The notes beneath the pieces were generated by a model. It was not told the origin of the DNA. It worked only from the letters and a program-made list of their open reading frames with translations, and did no database searches. The translations under genes were made by a program, and so were the position numbers. A stretch of DNA of 64,000 nt, taken from positions 1-64,000 of the forward strand of contig NZ_AKJF01000064.1 in the NCBI RefSeq assembly GCF_000282475.1, written 5' to 3'. Source of the DNA: Pseudomonas sp. GM78. GTDB taxonomy: Bacteria > Pseudomonadota > Gammaproteobacteria > Pseudomonadales > Pseudomonadaceae. Shown piece after piece: positions 1 through 10,220 of the stretch (the stretch's first letter is position 1; every line of letters starts with the position of its first letter).

Positions 1-141
1 GTAAGGGCGAAACCATAAGTGGTCGTTACCGCAGCAATGGATATGTACTCAGACAAAAATCTCCCAAAGGCTTTGACGCGGCATGGATCAACGTTCCCGC
101 TCCTACAGGGGGATGCATTCAATGGCCCTTGGGTTCGAGCG

Positions 142-1101
142 CTATTGCAGGCGCGCCAGGCGCTCGGTCAACAGATCGAAGAAGCCCTGGGCGTCACCGC
201 TTTCAACCCAGAAGGCATTCTTCGGAGCCTTGAGGCTGTCATACCAGTCGACGATGGTCTGGCCAAACGTCGGACCTTCGCGGCTGTCGACCACCACATT
301 GACCGAACGGCCACTGAACAGCGCCGGCTTGAGCAGGTAGGCGATGACCGAGGCGTCATGCACCGGGCCACCGGGAATGCCATAGCGCGCCATGTCACCG
401 CCGATGCATTCCTGCAGGATATCGCCCACCAGTTTGCTGGCCTTGTTGTTCAACGCCGCTATCTTCGCGAGGCGCGCGTCACTGGTGAGGATCTTGTGGG
501 TCACGTCCAGCGGCAGGTAGACCAGGTCCAAGCCACTCTTGAGCACCACCTCGGCCGCGTGCGGATCGGCGAACAGGTTGAATTCGGCCACCGGCGTGAT
601 GTTACCGCCGTTGAAGTGCGCACCGCCCATGATCACCACTTGCTTGATGCCCCGGACGACTTGTGGCTCGCGCATCAGCGCCAGGGCAAGGTTGGTCTGC
701 GGCCCCAGCATGGCGATGGTCACGCTATGGGGCGTGGCAGCCAGCAACGTGTCGATCAGGAAGTCGATCGCACTGCCTTCGGCCAGGCCTTGCCTGGGCT
801 CATACACCGCAACACCCGGCAAACCTTCCTCGCCATGGACGTGCTCGGCATAGATAGGCGTGCGCACCAACGGCTTCGACGCCCCGGCGTACACCGGCAC
901 CTCTTCGCGATCAGCCCACTCAAGGGCAAGCCGTGCATTGCGCGAGGTTTTGTCCAGGGACACGTTGCCGGCGACGGTGGTCAAGGCGCGCACCTTCAAT
1001 TCTTGTGGCGACGCCAAGGCAAACAGCAAGGCAATCACATCATCGGCACCCGGATCGGTATCGATGATCAAGTCGATCGGTTGCTCCAACTGGGCGCCCA
1101 T
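142..1101 (-). CDS. Nucleoside hydrolase (inosine/uridine-preferring family)
   Basis: Cleaves the N-glycosidic bond of nucleosides to give ribose and a free base, probably in the cytoplasm. The N-terminus carries the family's calcium/ribose-binding aspartate cluster DTDPGADD (about residues 14-21), and the length of 319 aa is usual. I chose the ATG at 1101 because it overlaps the rbsD stop by one base (TGATG); an in-frame ATG at 1149 lies inside rbsD. It is the last gene of the rbs operon, so released ribose can go straight to RbsD and RbsK. Base specificity cannot be read from the sequence. Confidence 0.9.
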   Translation of the reverse strand: MGAQLEQPIDLIIDTDPGADDVIALLFALASPQELKVRALTTVAGNVSLDKTSRNARLALEWADREEVPVYAGASKPLVRTPIYAEHVHGEEGLPGVAVYEPRQGLAEGSAIDFLIDTLLAATPHSVTIAMLGPQTNLALALMREPQVVRGIKQVVIMGGAHFNGGNITPVAEFNLFADPHAAEVVLKSGLDLVYLPLDVTHKILTSDARLAKIAALNNKASKLVGDILQECIGGDMARYGIPGGPVHDASVIAYLLKPALFSGRSVNVVVDSREGPTFGQTIVDWYDSLKAPKNAFWVESGDAQGFFDLLTERLARLQ

Positions 1102-1505
1102 CAGAACGTCACCCCGGCCACCAGCACGATATTGCAGTAAGGCTGACATTCGCCGGTGCGCACGATCGCCCGCGCCTGTCGACTGAGGAGCTTGAACTGC
1201 TCATGGCTGAGCAGTTCGCGCCGCCCCAACGCCCCCTCGGCCTCCAGCGCGTCCAGGGTCGCCAGTGCCGGCGGCCGCTTCTCCAGGATCTCTTGCGCCA
1301 GTACATGGCTTTCGACCTGCATTTCGCTGAGCACCACTTTCAGGGTGCTGACGAAATCCGGAATGCCCTGGGTCAAGGCCAGGTCGATCAGTTCGACACC
1401 TGGCGGTACCGGCAGGCCCGCATCGCCGATCACCACCTTGTCGCCATGGCCCAGGGAAGCAATCAGCCGCGACAGCGCGACATTGAGCAAAGGGGTCTTT
1501 TTCAT
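1101..1505 (-). CDS. rbsD: D-ribose pyranase
   Basis: Interconverts the pyranose and furanose forms of ribose so that RbsK receives its substrate. The 134-aa protein starts MKKTPLLN and has the catalytic-histidine segment [14 protein letters not shown] near residue 20, as in RbsD/FucU proteins. Its start overlaps the end of rbsK by four bases, and its stop overlaps the nucleoside hydrolase start, so the three genes are translationally linked. Confidence 0.95.
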   Translation of the reverse strand: MKKTPLLNVALSRLIASLGHGDKVVIGDAGLPVPPGVELIDLALTQGIPDFVSTLKVVLSEMQVESHVLAQEILEKRPPALATLDALEAEGALGRRELLSHEQFKLLSRQARAIVRTGECQPYCNIVLVAGVTF

Positions 1506-2419
1506 GGTGTTTTAAACGCCTGTACATCGACCAGAGTGGGAATCGAGGGTTGCGCGCCAGCCCGGGTGACCGACAACGCCGCAGCGACCTGGCCGAATCG
1601 TATCGCCTGCGCTTCGCTCATCCCGGCCACCAGGGCCGCGGCGAAACCGCCAACGAAGGTATCGCCGGCCGCCGTGGTGTCGAGCGCCTTCACGCTCGGC
1701 GCCGGAAAATGTTCGAAGCCCTTGCCATCGGCAAACAACGATCCCTGGGCGCCGAGGGTGATGATGACCTTGCCGGCCCCCATCTCGATCAGTCGAGTGG
1801 CGGCGATCTGCGCCGTCTGCAGCGAGTCCACCGGCAAGCCGCTGAGCGTTGCCGCTTCACTCTCGTTGGGGATCAGGTAGTCGATGGACGCATACCAGTC
1901 CTGGGGCAGCGGTCGACTGGCCGGCGCGGGGTTGAGGATCACGGTCTTGCCCAGTTCACGACCGCGCTTGAGTGCATGGCCGACCGTGGCATCCGGCACT
2001 TCCAGCTGACAGATGATCACATCCGCCTCCTGCAGCACGGCATCGAAACAGCCGAGCACTGCCGGCGTCAGTGCGCCGTTGGCCCCGGCGACGATCACGA
2101 TGGCGTTCTGGCTGTTATCGTCGACCACGATCAACGCCACGCCACTGCTACCCTCCACGGCACTGACCGCCCGACAATCGATGCCCTCGTCCAGCAACGC
2201 CTGGCGCAACACCTGGCCGTAGGCATCGCTGCCCACGCAGCCCACCATCGACACCTGCGCACCAAGACGCGCGGCCGCCACGGCCTGGTTCGCGCCCTTG
2301 CCGCCACAGACGGTCGCGAACGACTGGCCGATCAGGGTTTCTCCACCACGGGGCAGACGCGGTGCCCGGGTCACCAGGTCCATGTTCAAGCTGCCGACTA
2401 CCACTACTTTTGCTGACAT
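1502..2419 (-). CDS. rbsK: Ribokinase
   Basis: Phosphorylates ribose to ribose 5-phosphate with ATP. The 305-aa PfkB-family protein shows the N-terminal substrate-binding segment [16 protein letters not shown], the PfkB signature [15 protein letters not shown] (about residues 39-53), and the C-terminal signature [12 protein letters not shown], which holds the anion hole and catalytic aspartate. It lies between rbsR (about 40 bp gap) and rbsD (4-bp overlap). Confidence 0.96.
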   Translation of the reverse strand: MSAKVVVVGSLNMDLVTRAPRLPRGGETLIGQSFATVCGGKGANQAVAAARLGAQVSMVGCVGSDAYGQVLRQALLDEGIDCRAVSAVEGSSGVALIVVDDNSQNAIVIVAGANGALTPAVLGCFDAVLQEADVIICQLEVPDATVGHALKRGRELGKTVILNPAPASRPLPQDWYASIDYLIPNESEAATLSGLPVDSLQTAQIAATRLIEMGAGKVIITLGAQGSLFADGKGFEHFPAPSVKALDTTAAGDTFVGGFAAALVAGMSEAQAIRFGQVAAALSVTRAGAQPSIPTLVDVQAFKTP

Positions 2420-2460
2420 AAATTACTACTCATCAAGACGGTTACAGCGCTGCCTGGGAT

Positions 2461-3480
2461 TTAGCGATATTGGTCGAACACCCCGGCCAACGGCGCGGTC
2501 GATTCGCGCATGACGATGCTGGGGGTGACGATCCGTTGTTCGGTCGCCAGGTCCGGCCTGGCAATCCGGCGCAGCAGGACCCCGGCCGCCATTTCGCCTA
2601 GCTGCAGGATCGACTGGCCGACGGTGGTCAATGCCGGATAGACATAGCGGCTCATCTGGATGTCGTCGAAGCCGATGACCGACAGGTCCGTCGGCACGCG
2701 GATATTGCGCTCGGCGGCGGCACGCAGCACGCCGATGCCGATCATGTCGTTGGCGGCGAAAATCGCGCTGGGGGGATTTTTTTCCAGAAGCAGAGCCGCG
2801 GCGCTGTAGCCGCCGGTGCTGGTGAAATCGCTTTCCAGCATGCGCCCGTGCGCCACACGGATGCCCGCCTCTTCAAGGGCCCGGCGAAACCCGGCGAGGC
2901 GCATCTGCGCCACGCTGGTGGTCGCCGGGCCGCTGATGGTGGCGATGTCCCGATGCCCCAGCTCCAGCAGATGCCGGGTCGCGAGGTAAGCGCCGTACTC
3001 GTGATCGATGCGCACCAGGTCGGCGTCGACGCCTTCGAGCCCACGGTCGACGATCACCATCGGCGTGCGCACGCCCGCCAGGCCCTCGGCCAGCCCGCTG
3101 TCACCACCGGCCGAGGCGACGATCAGCCCGTCGATGCGTTTCTCCAGCAGTACCCGCAGGTAGCTGCGCTGCTTGTCCGGGTTGTCGTCCGAATTGCACA
3201 GGATCACGCAGTAGCCATTGCGCTCACAGTAATCCTCGATGCCCCGTGCCAGCTCGGCGAAATACGGGTTGAGGCTGTTGGGCACCAGCAGGCCGATGGT
3301 CGCCGTGGTCTTGGCCTTGAGGGACCGGGCTACGGCGCTGGGCACGTAGTCGAGGGTCTTGATCGCCGCCTCGACCTTGACCCGCACTTCTTCACTGACC
3401 GGCCGGGTCTTGTTCACCACATGGGACACCGTGGTGTAGGAAATCCCCGCCAGTGCTGCTACATCCTTGATCGTTGCCAT
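2461..3480 (-). CDS. rbsR: LacI-family ribose operon repressor
   Basis: DNA-binding repressor of ribose genes. The first 50 residues form a classical LacI headpiece (MATIKDVAALAGISYTTVSH), followed by a periplasmic-binding-protein-like sensor domain; 339 aa is the normal size. The gene is inside the operon it should control, between rbsC and rbsK, so it is probably autoregulated through the palindromic operator at 7080-7095. Ribose as inducer is inferred from RbsR homologues. Confidence 0.93.
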   Translation of the reverse strand: MATIKDVAALAGISYTTVSHVVNKTRPVSEEVRVKVEAAIKTLDYVPSAVARSLKAKTTATIGLLVPNSLNPYFAELARGIEDYCERNGYCVILCNSDDNPDKQRSYLRVLLEKRIDGLIVASAGGDSGLAEGLAGVRTPMVIVDRGLEGVDADLVRIDHEYGAYLATRHLLELGHRDIATISGPATTSVAQMRLAGFRRALEEAGIRVAHGRMLESDFTSTGGYSAAALLLEKNPPSAIFAANDMIGIGVLRAAAERNIRVPTDLSVIGFDDIQMSRYVYPALTTVGQSILQLGEMAAGVLLRRIARPDLATEQRIVTPSIVMRESTAPLAGVFDQYR

Positions 3481-3483
3481 GAC

Positions 3484-4461
3484 TCAGGTCCGCCGGCTTG
3501 CGCGCTGACTGCGATAAGTATCAAGCACCACCGCCACCACGATCACCGCGCCAGTGATGATGCGCTTGGTCGGCTCGGTGGCACCGATCTGCGCCAGACC
3601 AGCCGCCAATACCGAAATGATCAGCACGCCGAAGAAAGTGCTGATGACCGAGCCGCGCCCGCCCATCAAACTGGTGCCGCCAATCACCACGGCAGCGATC
3701 ACTTGCAGTTCCAGGCCGGAGCCGGCATTGGGGTCCGCCGCTTCCAGGCGAGAGATCTGGAACAGCGCGGCAACACCGGCCAGCAACCCCATCAGGCTGA
3801 ACACCAGGATCTTGTAGGGCTTGGGGTTGATCCCCGCCAGGCGCACCGCTTCCTCGTTAGTGCCGATGCCGATCAGGTAGCGTCCGAACACGGTACGGGT
3901 CAACACGGCCTGGGCGATGAAAATGATCAGCAAAGCAATGATGAACGATGGCGAAATCCCGAAGGCGATCGGATTGGACAGCCAGGCAAAGGCGTCGCCG
4001 ATGTAGGCGGTGCGCGAACCGGTCATCTGGTACGCCACGCCACGGGCCATTTCCAGCACACCCAGGGACACGATGAACGATGGAATACGCCAGGCCACGG
4101 TGATCGAACCGGTGACGGTCCCCGCCAGCGCGGCAGCCGCCATGCCGAGCAATGCCGCTGGCAGCACGCTCCAGCCCCAGCCGAGAATCGCCACGCTGAC
4201 GGTCGACGCGGCCAGCGCCAGCACCGAACCCACCGACAGATCGATGCCGCCGATGATCAGCACGAAGGTCATCCCGACCGCCAGGACCATCAGGTCCGGA
4301 ATCTGGTTGGCCAGGGTGCTGAAGGTGTTGTAGGAAAGGAAGTGACTGCTCAGCACCGAGAACAGCACGATCATGGCCAGCAAGGCACCGGCCAGCCCCA
4401 GATACGTGCCCAGCCCGTAGAAATTGCCGCTGCGTTGGCCGGCCGAAGATGCGGTTTTCAT
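3484..4461 (-). CDS. rbsC: Ribose ABC transporter permease
   Basis: Inner-membrane channel subunit of the ribose importer. The 325-aa protein is strongly hydrophobic with about eight to ten membrane segments. It contains the motif GGIDLSVGSVLALAA (about residues 70-84), highly typical of RbsC/XylH/AraH permeases. Its start overlaps the end of rbsA by four bases, and it is followed three bases later by rbsR. Confidence 0.95.
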   Translation of the reverse strand: MKTASSAGQRSGNFYGLGTYLGLAGALLAMIVLFSVLSSHFLSYNTFSTLANQIPDLMVLAVGMTFVLIIGGIDLSVGSVLALAASTVSVAILGWGWSVLPAALLGMAAAALAGTVTGSITVAWRIPSFIVSLGVLEMARGVAYQMTGSRTAYIGDAFAWLSNPIAFGISPSFIIALLIIFIAQAVLTRTVFGRYLIGIGTNEEAVRLAGINPKPYKILVFSLMGLLAGVAALFQISRLEAADPNAGSGLELQVIAAVVIGGTSLMGGRGSVISTFFGVLIISVLAAGLAQIGATEPTKRIITGAVIVVAVVLDTYRSQRASRRT

Positions 4462-6011
4462 TGAAGATCCCTAGGCGCCGCTGCTTTGAGCTGCGCATCA
4501 CGTTTTTGGTAGCCGGCGAACGCGGCGGCAAGCAAATCATCCTGGGTCCAGCTGTCGCGCTCGAAGGTGTCGATCAGGCTTCCTGCCGAGAGCACGCCGA
4601 TGCGGTCGCAGATCAACATCAACTCGCGCAGGTCGCTGGACACCACCACCAACGCCTTGCCCTGGCGCGTCAGCTGGCCGAGCAGCGCGTAAATGTCGAA
4701 CTTGGCGCCGACATCGATGCCGCGCGTAGGCTCGTCGAACAGCATTACCGAGCAATCACGCTCCAGCCAGCGACCGATGACCACCTTCTGCTGGTTGCCA
4801 CCGGACAACTCGGACACCAACTGCGCCGGCCCGGAACTGCGGATGCGCATCGCATCGATCTGCCGCTGGGCCAGTTTCGCCTCATCGCCAGGGTTGACCA
4901 GGCCGCCGCTGGAAATAGCGGGCATGTTACCCAGCGCAATGTTCGCGCTGATCGATTGTGTCAGCAGCAGGCCCTCGCCCTTGCGGTCTTCGGTGATCAG
5001 GGCGATGCCATGCCCCACCGCGTCCACCGGCGAACGGATACTCACCACCTGCGCCGGTGAACCCAGCGCCACCGTACCGCTGTCCGCAGTGTCGGCACCG
5101 AAGATCAAGCGCAGCAACTCGGTGCGCCCTGCCCCGATCAAGCCGGAAATGCCGAAGATCTCGCCAGCGCGCACTTCGAAAGACACGTCATGCACCTTGT
5201 CGGCACGGCTCAGCCCCTTGACCGTCAATGCCGCCGAGCCAATGTCGCGCGGCCCCATGTCGATGCGCTCGCCCAGTTCGCGCCCGACCATCAGCGTGAC
5301 CAGTTGCTCACTGTTGTAGTTGGCCATGGGCTCGACACACACCAGGTTGCCGTCACGCAGGACCGCAATGCGCTGGGCCACCCGTGCCAGTTCTTCGAGG
5401 CGGTGGGAAATATAGATGATCGACACGCCACGGGCCTGCAGGCGCGTGATCTGCTCGAAGAGCATTTCGACTTCGCGGGCAGTCAGCATCGCGGTCGGCT
5501 CATCGAGGATCAGCACGTGGCAATCACCGATCAGGTTGCGCGCGATCTCGACCATCTGCTGATGGCCGATGCCCAGCTCGCCCACCAGCGTGTCGGGGTC
5601 GATCGCGTCCAGCCCTACCTGAGCCATTGCTTCGATCGCCGCCAGGCGCAGTTGCTTGCGCTTGATCCAGCCGCCGCTACTGGGCAGCTTGTGCAGGAAC
5701 AGGTTTTCTGCCACCGACAGGGTCGGCAACAGGTTGAGCTCCTGCATCACCATGCGGATCCCCAGGTCTTCAGCCTGGGTCCGACTGCCCGGGCGGTAAT
5801 CCTGCCCTTGAAACTGCATCTGGCCGGTGGTCGGCGTGACCAGCCCACCGATGATTTTCGACAGTGTGCTTTTGCCAGCGCCGTTCTCGCCGGTCAGTGC
5901 CAGCACCTCGCCGCGCATGAGCGTGAGGTCGATGCCGGCCAGGACGGGCTGCGCGTAAGTCTTGCCAATGCCGCTGACCGAGAGGACAGCGTGCGGGGCG
6001 CTAACAGACAT
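4458..6011 (-). CDS. rbsA: Ribose ABC transporter ATP-binding protein (two ATPase domains)
   Basis: Powers ribose import. The 517-aa protein has two tandem ABC cassettes: the first with Walker A GENGAGKST and DEPTAML, the second with a degenerate P-loop GLIGAGRTELLR, the signature LSGGNQQKV and DEPTRGIDVGAKFD, the usual pattern of sugar ABC ATPases. The ATG at 6011 is preferred over an in-frame ATG at 6050 because GGAGAG lies just upstream of it. It sits between rbsB and rbsC. Confidence 0.95.
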   Translation of the reverse strand: MSVSAPHAVLSVSGIGKTYAQPVLAGIDLTLMRGEVLALTGENGAGKSTLSKIIGGLVTPTTGQMQFQGQDYRPGSRTQAEDLGIRMVMQELNLLPTLSVAENLFLHKLPSSGGWIKRKQLRLAAIEAMAQVGLDAIDPDTLVGELGIGHQQMVEIARNLIGDCHVLILDEPTAMLTAREVEMLFEQITRLQARGVSIIYISHRLEELARVAQRIAVLRDGNLVCVEPMANYNSEQLVTLMVGRELGERIDMGPRDIGSAALTVKGLSRADKVHDVSFEVRAGEIFGISGLIGAGRTELLRLIFGADTADSGTVALGSPAQVVSIRSPVDAVGHGIALITEDRKGEGLLLTQSISANIALGNMPAISSGGLVNPGDEAKLAQRQIDAMRIRSSGPAQLVSELSGGNQQKVVIGRWLERDCSVMLFDEPTRGIDVGAKFDIYALLGQLTRQGKALVVVSSDLRELMLICDRIGVLSAGSLIDTFERDSWTQDDLLAAAFAGYQKRDAQLKAAAPRDLQ

Positions 6012-6065
6012 AAATCTCTCCATGCGCTCGCCGGGACGGGCGAGCGTCATTGTGTCGCCGGAAAA

Positions 6066-7022
6066 TTACTGTGTAACCAGCTCTACCGGAGTTTCGATCA
6101 CGCCGTTGGTGCCGCTGTCGACTTTCTCGCCCTTGATGATCTTCAGCGCGGTCTCGATGCCGAATACCGCCTGCTTGGCGGCAAACTGATCGGCGGTGGC
6201 CAGGACGCGGCCATCCTTGAGCATCGGTTTGATGGCGTTGATGTTGTCGTAACCGACCACCTGCACCTGGCCGGCCTTGCCCGCGGCACGTACCGCAGAC
6301 ACCACGCCCACCGCCATGCTGTCGTTGCCGGCCAGCAGGGCCTTGATGTTCGGGTATTCGCTGAGCATCGAGGAGGCCACCTGGTTGCCCTTGTTGATTT
6401 CCCAGTCGCCCGATTGCACGGACACGACCTTGATCTGCGCCGCCTCCATCGCATCCTTGAAGCCTGCGGTGCGGGCCTGGGCATTGGTGGTGGTGGACAC
6501 GCCTTCGATGATGCCGACTTCATCACCGGCCTTGAGCTCTTTGGCCAGGTACTCACCGACCAGGCGCGCGCCCTTGCGGTTATCCGGGCCTACGAACGGC
6601 ACGCTGATGTTCTTGCTCTTGACCACGGCCGGGTCGAGCTGATTGTCGATGTTGATCACGGTGATGCCGGCGTCGACGGCTTTTTTGATCACCGGCACCA
6701 TGGCCTTGGAATCAGCGGGTGCGATCACCAGCGCATTGACCCTGGAAACGATCATTTGCTCGACGATGCGGATCTGGTTGGCGGTATCGGTCTCGTCCTT
6801 GATGCCGTTGGAGATGAGCTCGAACTCGCCGGAGTGGTCTTTCTGGTAAGCCTTGGCGCCGTCTTCCATGGTCAGGAAGAATTCGTTGGCCAGGGACTTC
6901 ATCACCAGCGCGACCTTGGGCTTTTCAGGCGTCTGGGCGAACGCCGAAGAAACAGGCAGCACGGCGGTTGCACCAGCCAGTATTGCGACAGCAAGAAGAC
7001 GTCCAGCGAATGGCAGCTTCAT
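6066..7022 (-). CDS. rbsB: Periplasmic ribose-binding protein
   Basis: Delivers ribose to RbsAC and possibly to a chemoreceptor. The 318-aa protein begins with a Sec signal peptide that ends ...SSAFA-QTPEK, followed by a two-lobed type-1 sugar-binding fold; NDSMAVGVVSA and VVGYDNINAIKPM are typical RbsB segments. It is the first gene of the operon, and the RbsR-type operator is about 60 bp upstream. A 54-bp gap separates it from rbsA. Confidence 0.95.
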   Translation of the reverse strand: MKLPFAGRLLAVAILAGATAVLPVSSAFAQTPEKPKVALVMKSLANEFFLTMEDGAKAYQKDHSGEFELISNGIKDETDTANQIRIVEQMIVSRVNALVIAPADSKAMVPVIKKAVDAGITVINIDNQLDPAVVKSKNISVPFVGPDNRKGARLVGEYLAKELKAGDEVGIIEGVSTTTNAQARTAGFKDAMEAAQIKVVSVQSGDWEINKGNQVASSMLSEYPNIKALLAGNDSMAVGVVSAVRAAGKAGQVQVVGYDNINAIKPMLKDGRVLATADQFAAKQAVFGIETALKIIKGEKVDSGTNGVIETPVELVTQ

Positions 7023-7079
7023 GGGTTCACTCCGATCTTATGATTATTGTGAGCAACGTCGAGGCGGCATCCAGGGGTG

Positions 7080-7095
7080 TCGCAAACGTTTGCGA
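7080..7095. promoter_or_regulatory. LacI/RbsR-type operator
   Basis: TCGCAAACGTTTGCGA is a perfect 16-bp palindrome with the central CG expected of LacI-family operators. It lies 58 bp upstream of rbsB, the first gene of the operon that encodes RbsR. The assignment to RbsR is inferred from position and symmetry. Confidence 0.8.
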
Positions 7096-7182
7096 ACCCT
7101 GACTATGCGAATCTTGCCGGAATTTGTCAACGACCGTCATACCCCGTTCGCAGGTTGCGCGCATGCCCAACGGCAGGCCCGA

Positions 7183-7614
7183 TCACGCCGAGGTGCTGAC
7201 AATATTGCCGGAACCGGTCAACTCTTTCGCCAGGCTGGCGGCCACCTGCATCAATGCCGCTGACGTATCGGCAATCTGTGCCTGGATCGACATCACGGCC
7301 GTGGCCTTGGCCTCTTCAGACTGATAGGACGCGGCCTGGGCAGCCGCCAGTTGTTGCTGTTGCTCACGCAGTTGCTCTTGCAGTTCCTGCATGCGCTTGA
7401 GCAGCAATTGCACCGCAACGCTTTGCTGGCTGCCCGCGCCTTCGGCGCTTTCACCCGCCTGCGCGCCCTGCCCCATGCGGACAGACTTTTCATCTTTTAC
7501 GGACGCACCGAGCTGTTGCGCCGAAGTCGCGTCGCTCTGGGTGTCGACGGCAGCCGTGGATTTCCCGCCAATAATGATAACCGCTGAATTGTTTAAACCG
7601 ACCGACAACGACAT
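7183..7614 (-). CDS. Conserved hypothetical coiled-coil protein (FlxA-like)
   Basis: Function unknown. The 143-aa protein starts MSLSVGLNNSAVIIIG and has a Gln/Glu-rich predicted coiled coil in the middle (LLLKRMQELQEQLREQQQQL, about residues 73-92), with a small-residue, threonine/serine-rich C-terminus. There is no signal peptide or membrane segment. The layout recalls small FlxA-like proteins of pseudomonads, but this is a resemblance only. GGGAG lies just upstream of the ATG at 7614. The gene is divergent from the glutaminase gene and has no operon partner. Confidence 0.65.
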   Translation of the reverse strand: MSLSVGLNNSAVIIIGGKSTAAVDTQSDATSAQQLGASVKDEKSVRMGQGAQAGESAEGAGSQQSVAVQLLLKRMQELQEQLREQQQQLAAAQAASYQSEEAKATAVMSIQAQIADTSAALMQVAASLAKELTGSGNIVSTSA

Positions 7615-9028
<1,414 letters not shown>

Positions 9029-9038
9029 TTCACCCCTC

Positions 9039-9060
9039 GCCCGACCGACTCCGGTCGGGC
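9039..9060 (+). terminator. Hairpin after ansB
   Basis: A 9-bp perfect stem (GCCCGACCG / CGGTCGGGC) with a 4-base loop lies 10 bp after the ansB stop. There is no clear U-tract, so intrinsic termination is plausible but not certain. Confidence 0.55.
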
Positions 9061-9152
9061 ACCCTTCGCCTCTCGCCTGACAAAAAAACTCTCATCGCCC
9101 TACACCAATCGGCAAAAAACACTGTCAGAGGATTCTCTTGAATTTTAAGCAG

Positions 9153-9193
9153 TTGCGAAAATGCCTACAGTTAAATACTGTATGCACGTACAG
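9153..9193 (+). promoter_or_regulatory. SOS promoter with LexA box
   Basis: CTGTATGCACGTACAG at 9178-9193 is an exact CTGT-N8-ACAG LexA site. It overlaps the -10 of a sigma70 promoter: TTGCGA at 9153-9158, 17-bp spacer, TACTGT at 9176-9181. LexA bound here would cover the -10, as at known SOS genes. The downstream genes are a small conserved protein and endonuclease I. Confidence 0.8.
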
Positions 9194-9211
9194 CTTAATA
9201 AGGATAATCCT

Positions 9212-9451
9212 GTGGACACTACCTCCGCCGCACCAGACGCCTATGTACGCATGGGCCTGCGCGTTCAGAAAATCATCAACAGCCCTACCGCCCAAAAAGC
9301 CAGGGCCGCCCTGATCTTTCGCCTTCCGGACGAGCCCGTGGACGAGTGGGAACGCCTGCTCGAAGAAATCGACGAGAACGACAACGTTACCCTCGCCTAT
9401 CGCGACGATGGTGGCGTGCAGATTTTCTGGGTAGTGCCGAAGGAAGACTGA
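9212..9451 (+). CDS. Small conserved protein, SOS-regulated operon leader gene
   Basis: Function unknown. The 79-aa product is acidic and soluble, with no signal peptide; a central segment reads ARAALIFRLPDEPVDEWERL and the C-terminus is LAYRDDGGVQIFWVVPKED. I chose the GTG at 9212 because AAGGAT lies 7 bases upstream; an in-frame ATG at 9161 would start before the LexA box and the probable promoter -10, so it cannot be used from that promoter. It is four bases from the endonuclease I gene, so the two are almost certainly cotranscribed and LexA-controlled. Confidence 0.75.
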   Translation: MDTTSAAPDAYVRMGLRVQKIINSPTAQKARAALIFRLPDEPVDEWERLLEEIDENDNVTLAYRDDGGVQIFWVVPKED

Positions 9452-9455
9452 GTCG

Positions 9456-10145
9456 ATGAGTGTCCGTTGTTTTGCTTTGCTGTTCCTGGTGTTTGCCACG
9501 GGCGCCCAGGCTGATGCGCCGCGCACGTTCAGCGAAGCCAAGAAAGTCGCCTGGAAGCTGTATGCACCGCAATCCACCGAGTTTTACTGCGGCTGCAAAT
9601 ACACCGGTAACAAGGTGAACCTCGCGGCGTGCGGTTATGTGCCGCGCAAAAACGCCAAGCGCGCCGAACGCATCGAGTGGGAACACATTGTTCCGGCCTG
9701 GCAAATCGGGCATCAGCGTCAGTGCTGGCAGGAGGGCGGGCGTAAAAACTGTACGCGATACGACCCGACCTACCAGAAGGCCGAAGCCGACCTGCACAAC
9801 CTGGTGCCCAGCATCGGCGAGGTCAATGGTGACCGCAGCAACTTCAGTTTCGGCTGGCTGCCGGAGCAATCGGGCCAATACGGTTCGTGCCTGACCCAGG
9901 TCGACTTCAAGGCGAAGAAAGTCATGCCCCGCCCTTCCATCCGCGGCATGATCGCCCGGACGTATTTCTACATGAGCAAGCAATATGGCTTGCGCCTGTC
10001 GAAACAGGACCAGCAGCTATACCAGGCCTGGGACAAGACCTACCCGGTGCAAGCCTGGGAACGCCAACGCAACCAGAGCGTGGCGTGTGTCATGGGGCGC
10101 GGCAACGAGTTCGTCGGCCCGGTCGACATGAAAGCCTGCGGCTAA
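9456..10145 (+). CDS. endA: Periplasmic/secreted endonuclease I
   Basis: Non-specific DNA endonuclease of the EndA/Vvn family. The 229-aa precursor has a signal peptide (MSVRCFALLFLVFATGAQA). The beta-beta-alpha metal site is visible: EWEHIVPAW (catalytic His about residue 75) and DLHNLVPSIGEVNGDRSN, with the metal-binding Asn/Glu. Several cysteines (CGCKY, QCWQ, CTRY) should form disulfides, as usual in this family. It follows the small SOS-box gene by 4 bp and ends before a strong bidirectional terminator. SOS control of a periplasmic nuclease is notable. Confidence 0.92.
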   Translation: MSVRCFALLFLVFATGAQADAPRTFSEAKKVAWKLYAPQSTEFYCGCKYTGNKVNLAACGYVPRKNAKRAERIEWEHIVPAWQIGHQRQCWQEGGRKNCTRYDPTYQKAEADLHNLVPSIGEVNGDRSNFSFGWLPEQSGQYGSCLTQVDFKAKKVMPRPSIRGMIARTYFYMSKQYGLRLSKQDQQLYQAWDKTYPVQAWERQRNQSVACVMGRGNEFVGPVDMKACG

Positions 10146-10163
10146 ACGCTCGCTGTAAATAAG

Positions 10164-10193
10164 AAGGCCTGGGGTTTAAACACCCCAGGCCTT
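10164..10193. terminator. Bidirectional terminator between endA and SPOR lipoprotein gene
   Basis: A 12-bp perfect stem (AAGGCCTGGGGT / ACCCCAGGCCTT) with a 6-base loop, flanked by A and T runs, sits between two convergent genes and can serve both. Confidence 0.85.
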
Positions 10194-10220
10194 CGTTATT
10201 TCAGCCACCTGATAGAGTCT

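Noticed and set aside
9161-9211. N-terminal extension of the small SOS gene from ATG 9161
   Set aside because: The ATG lies upstream of the predicted -10 and LexA box, whereas GTG 9212 has AAGGAT at good spacing.
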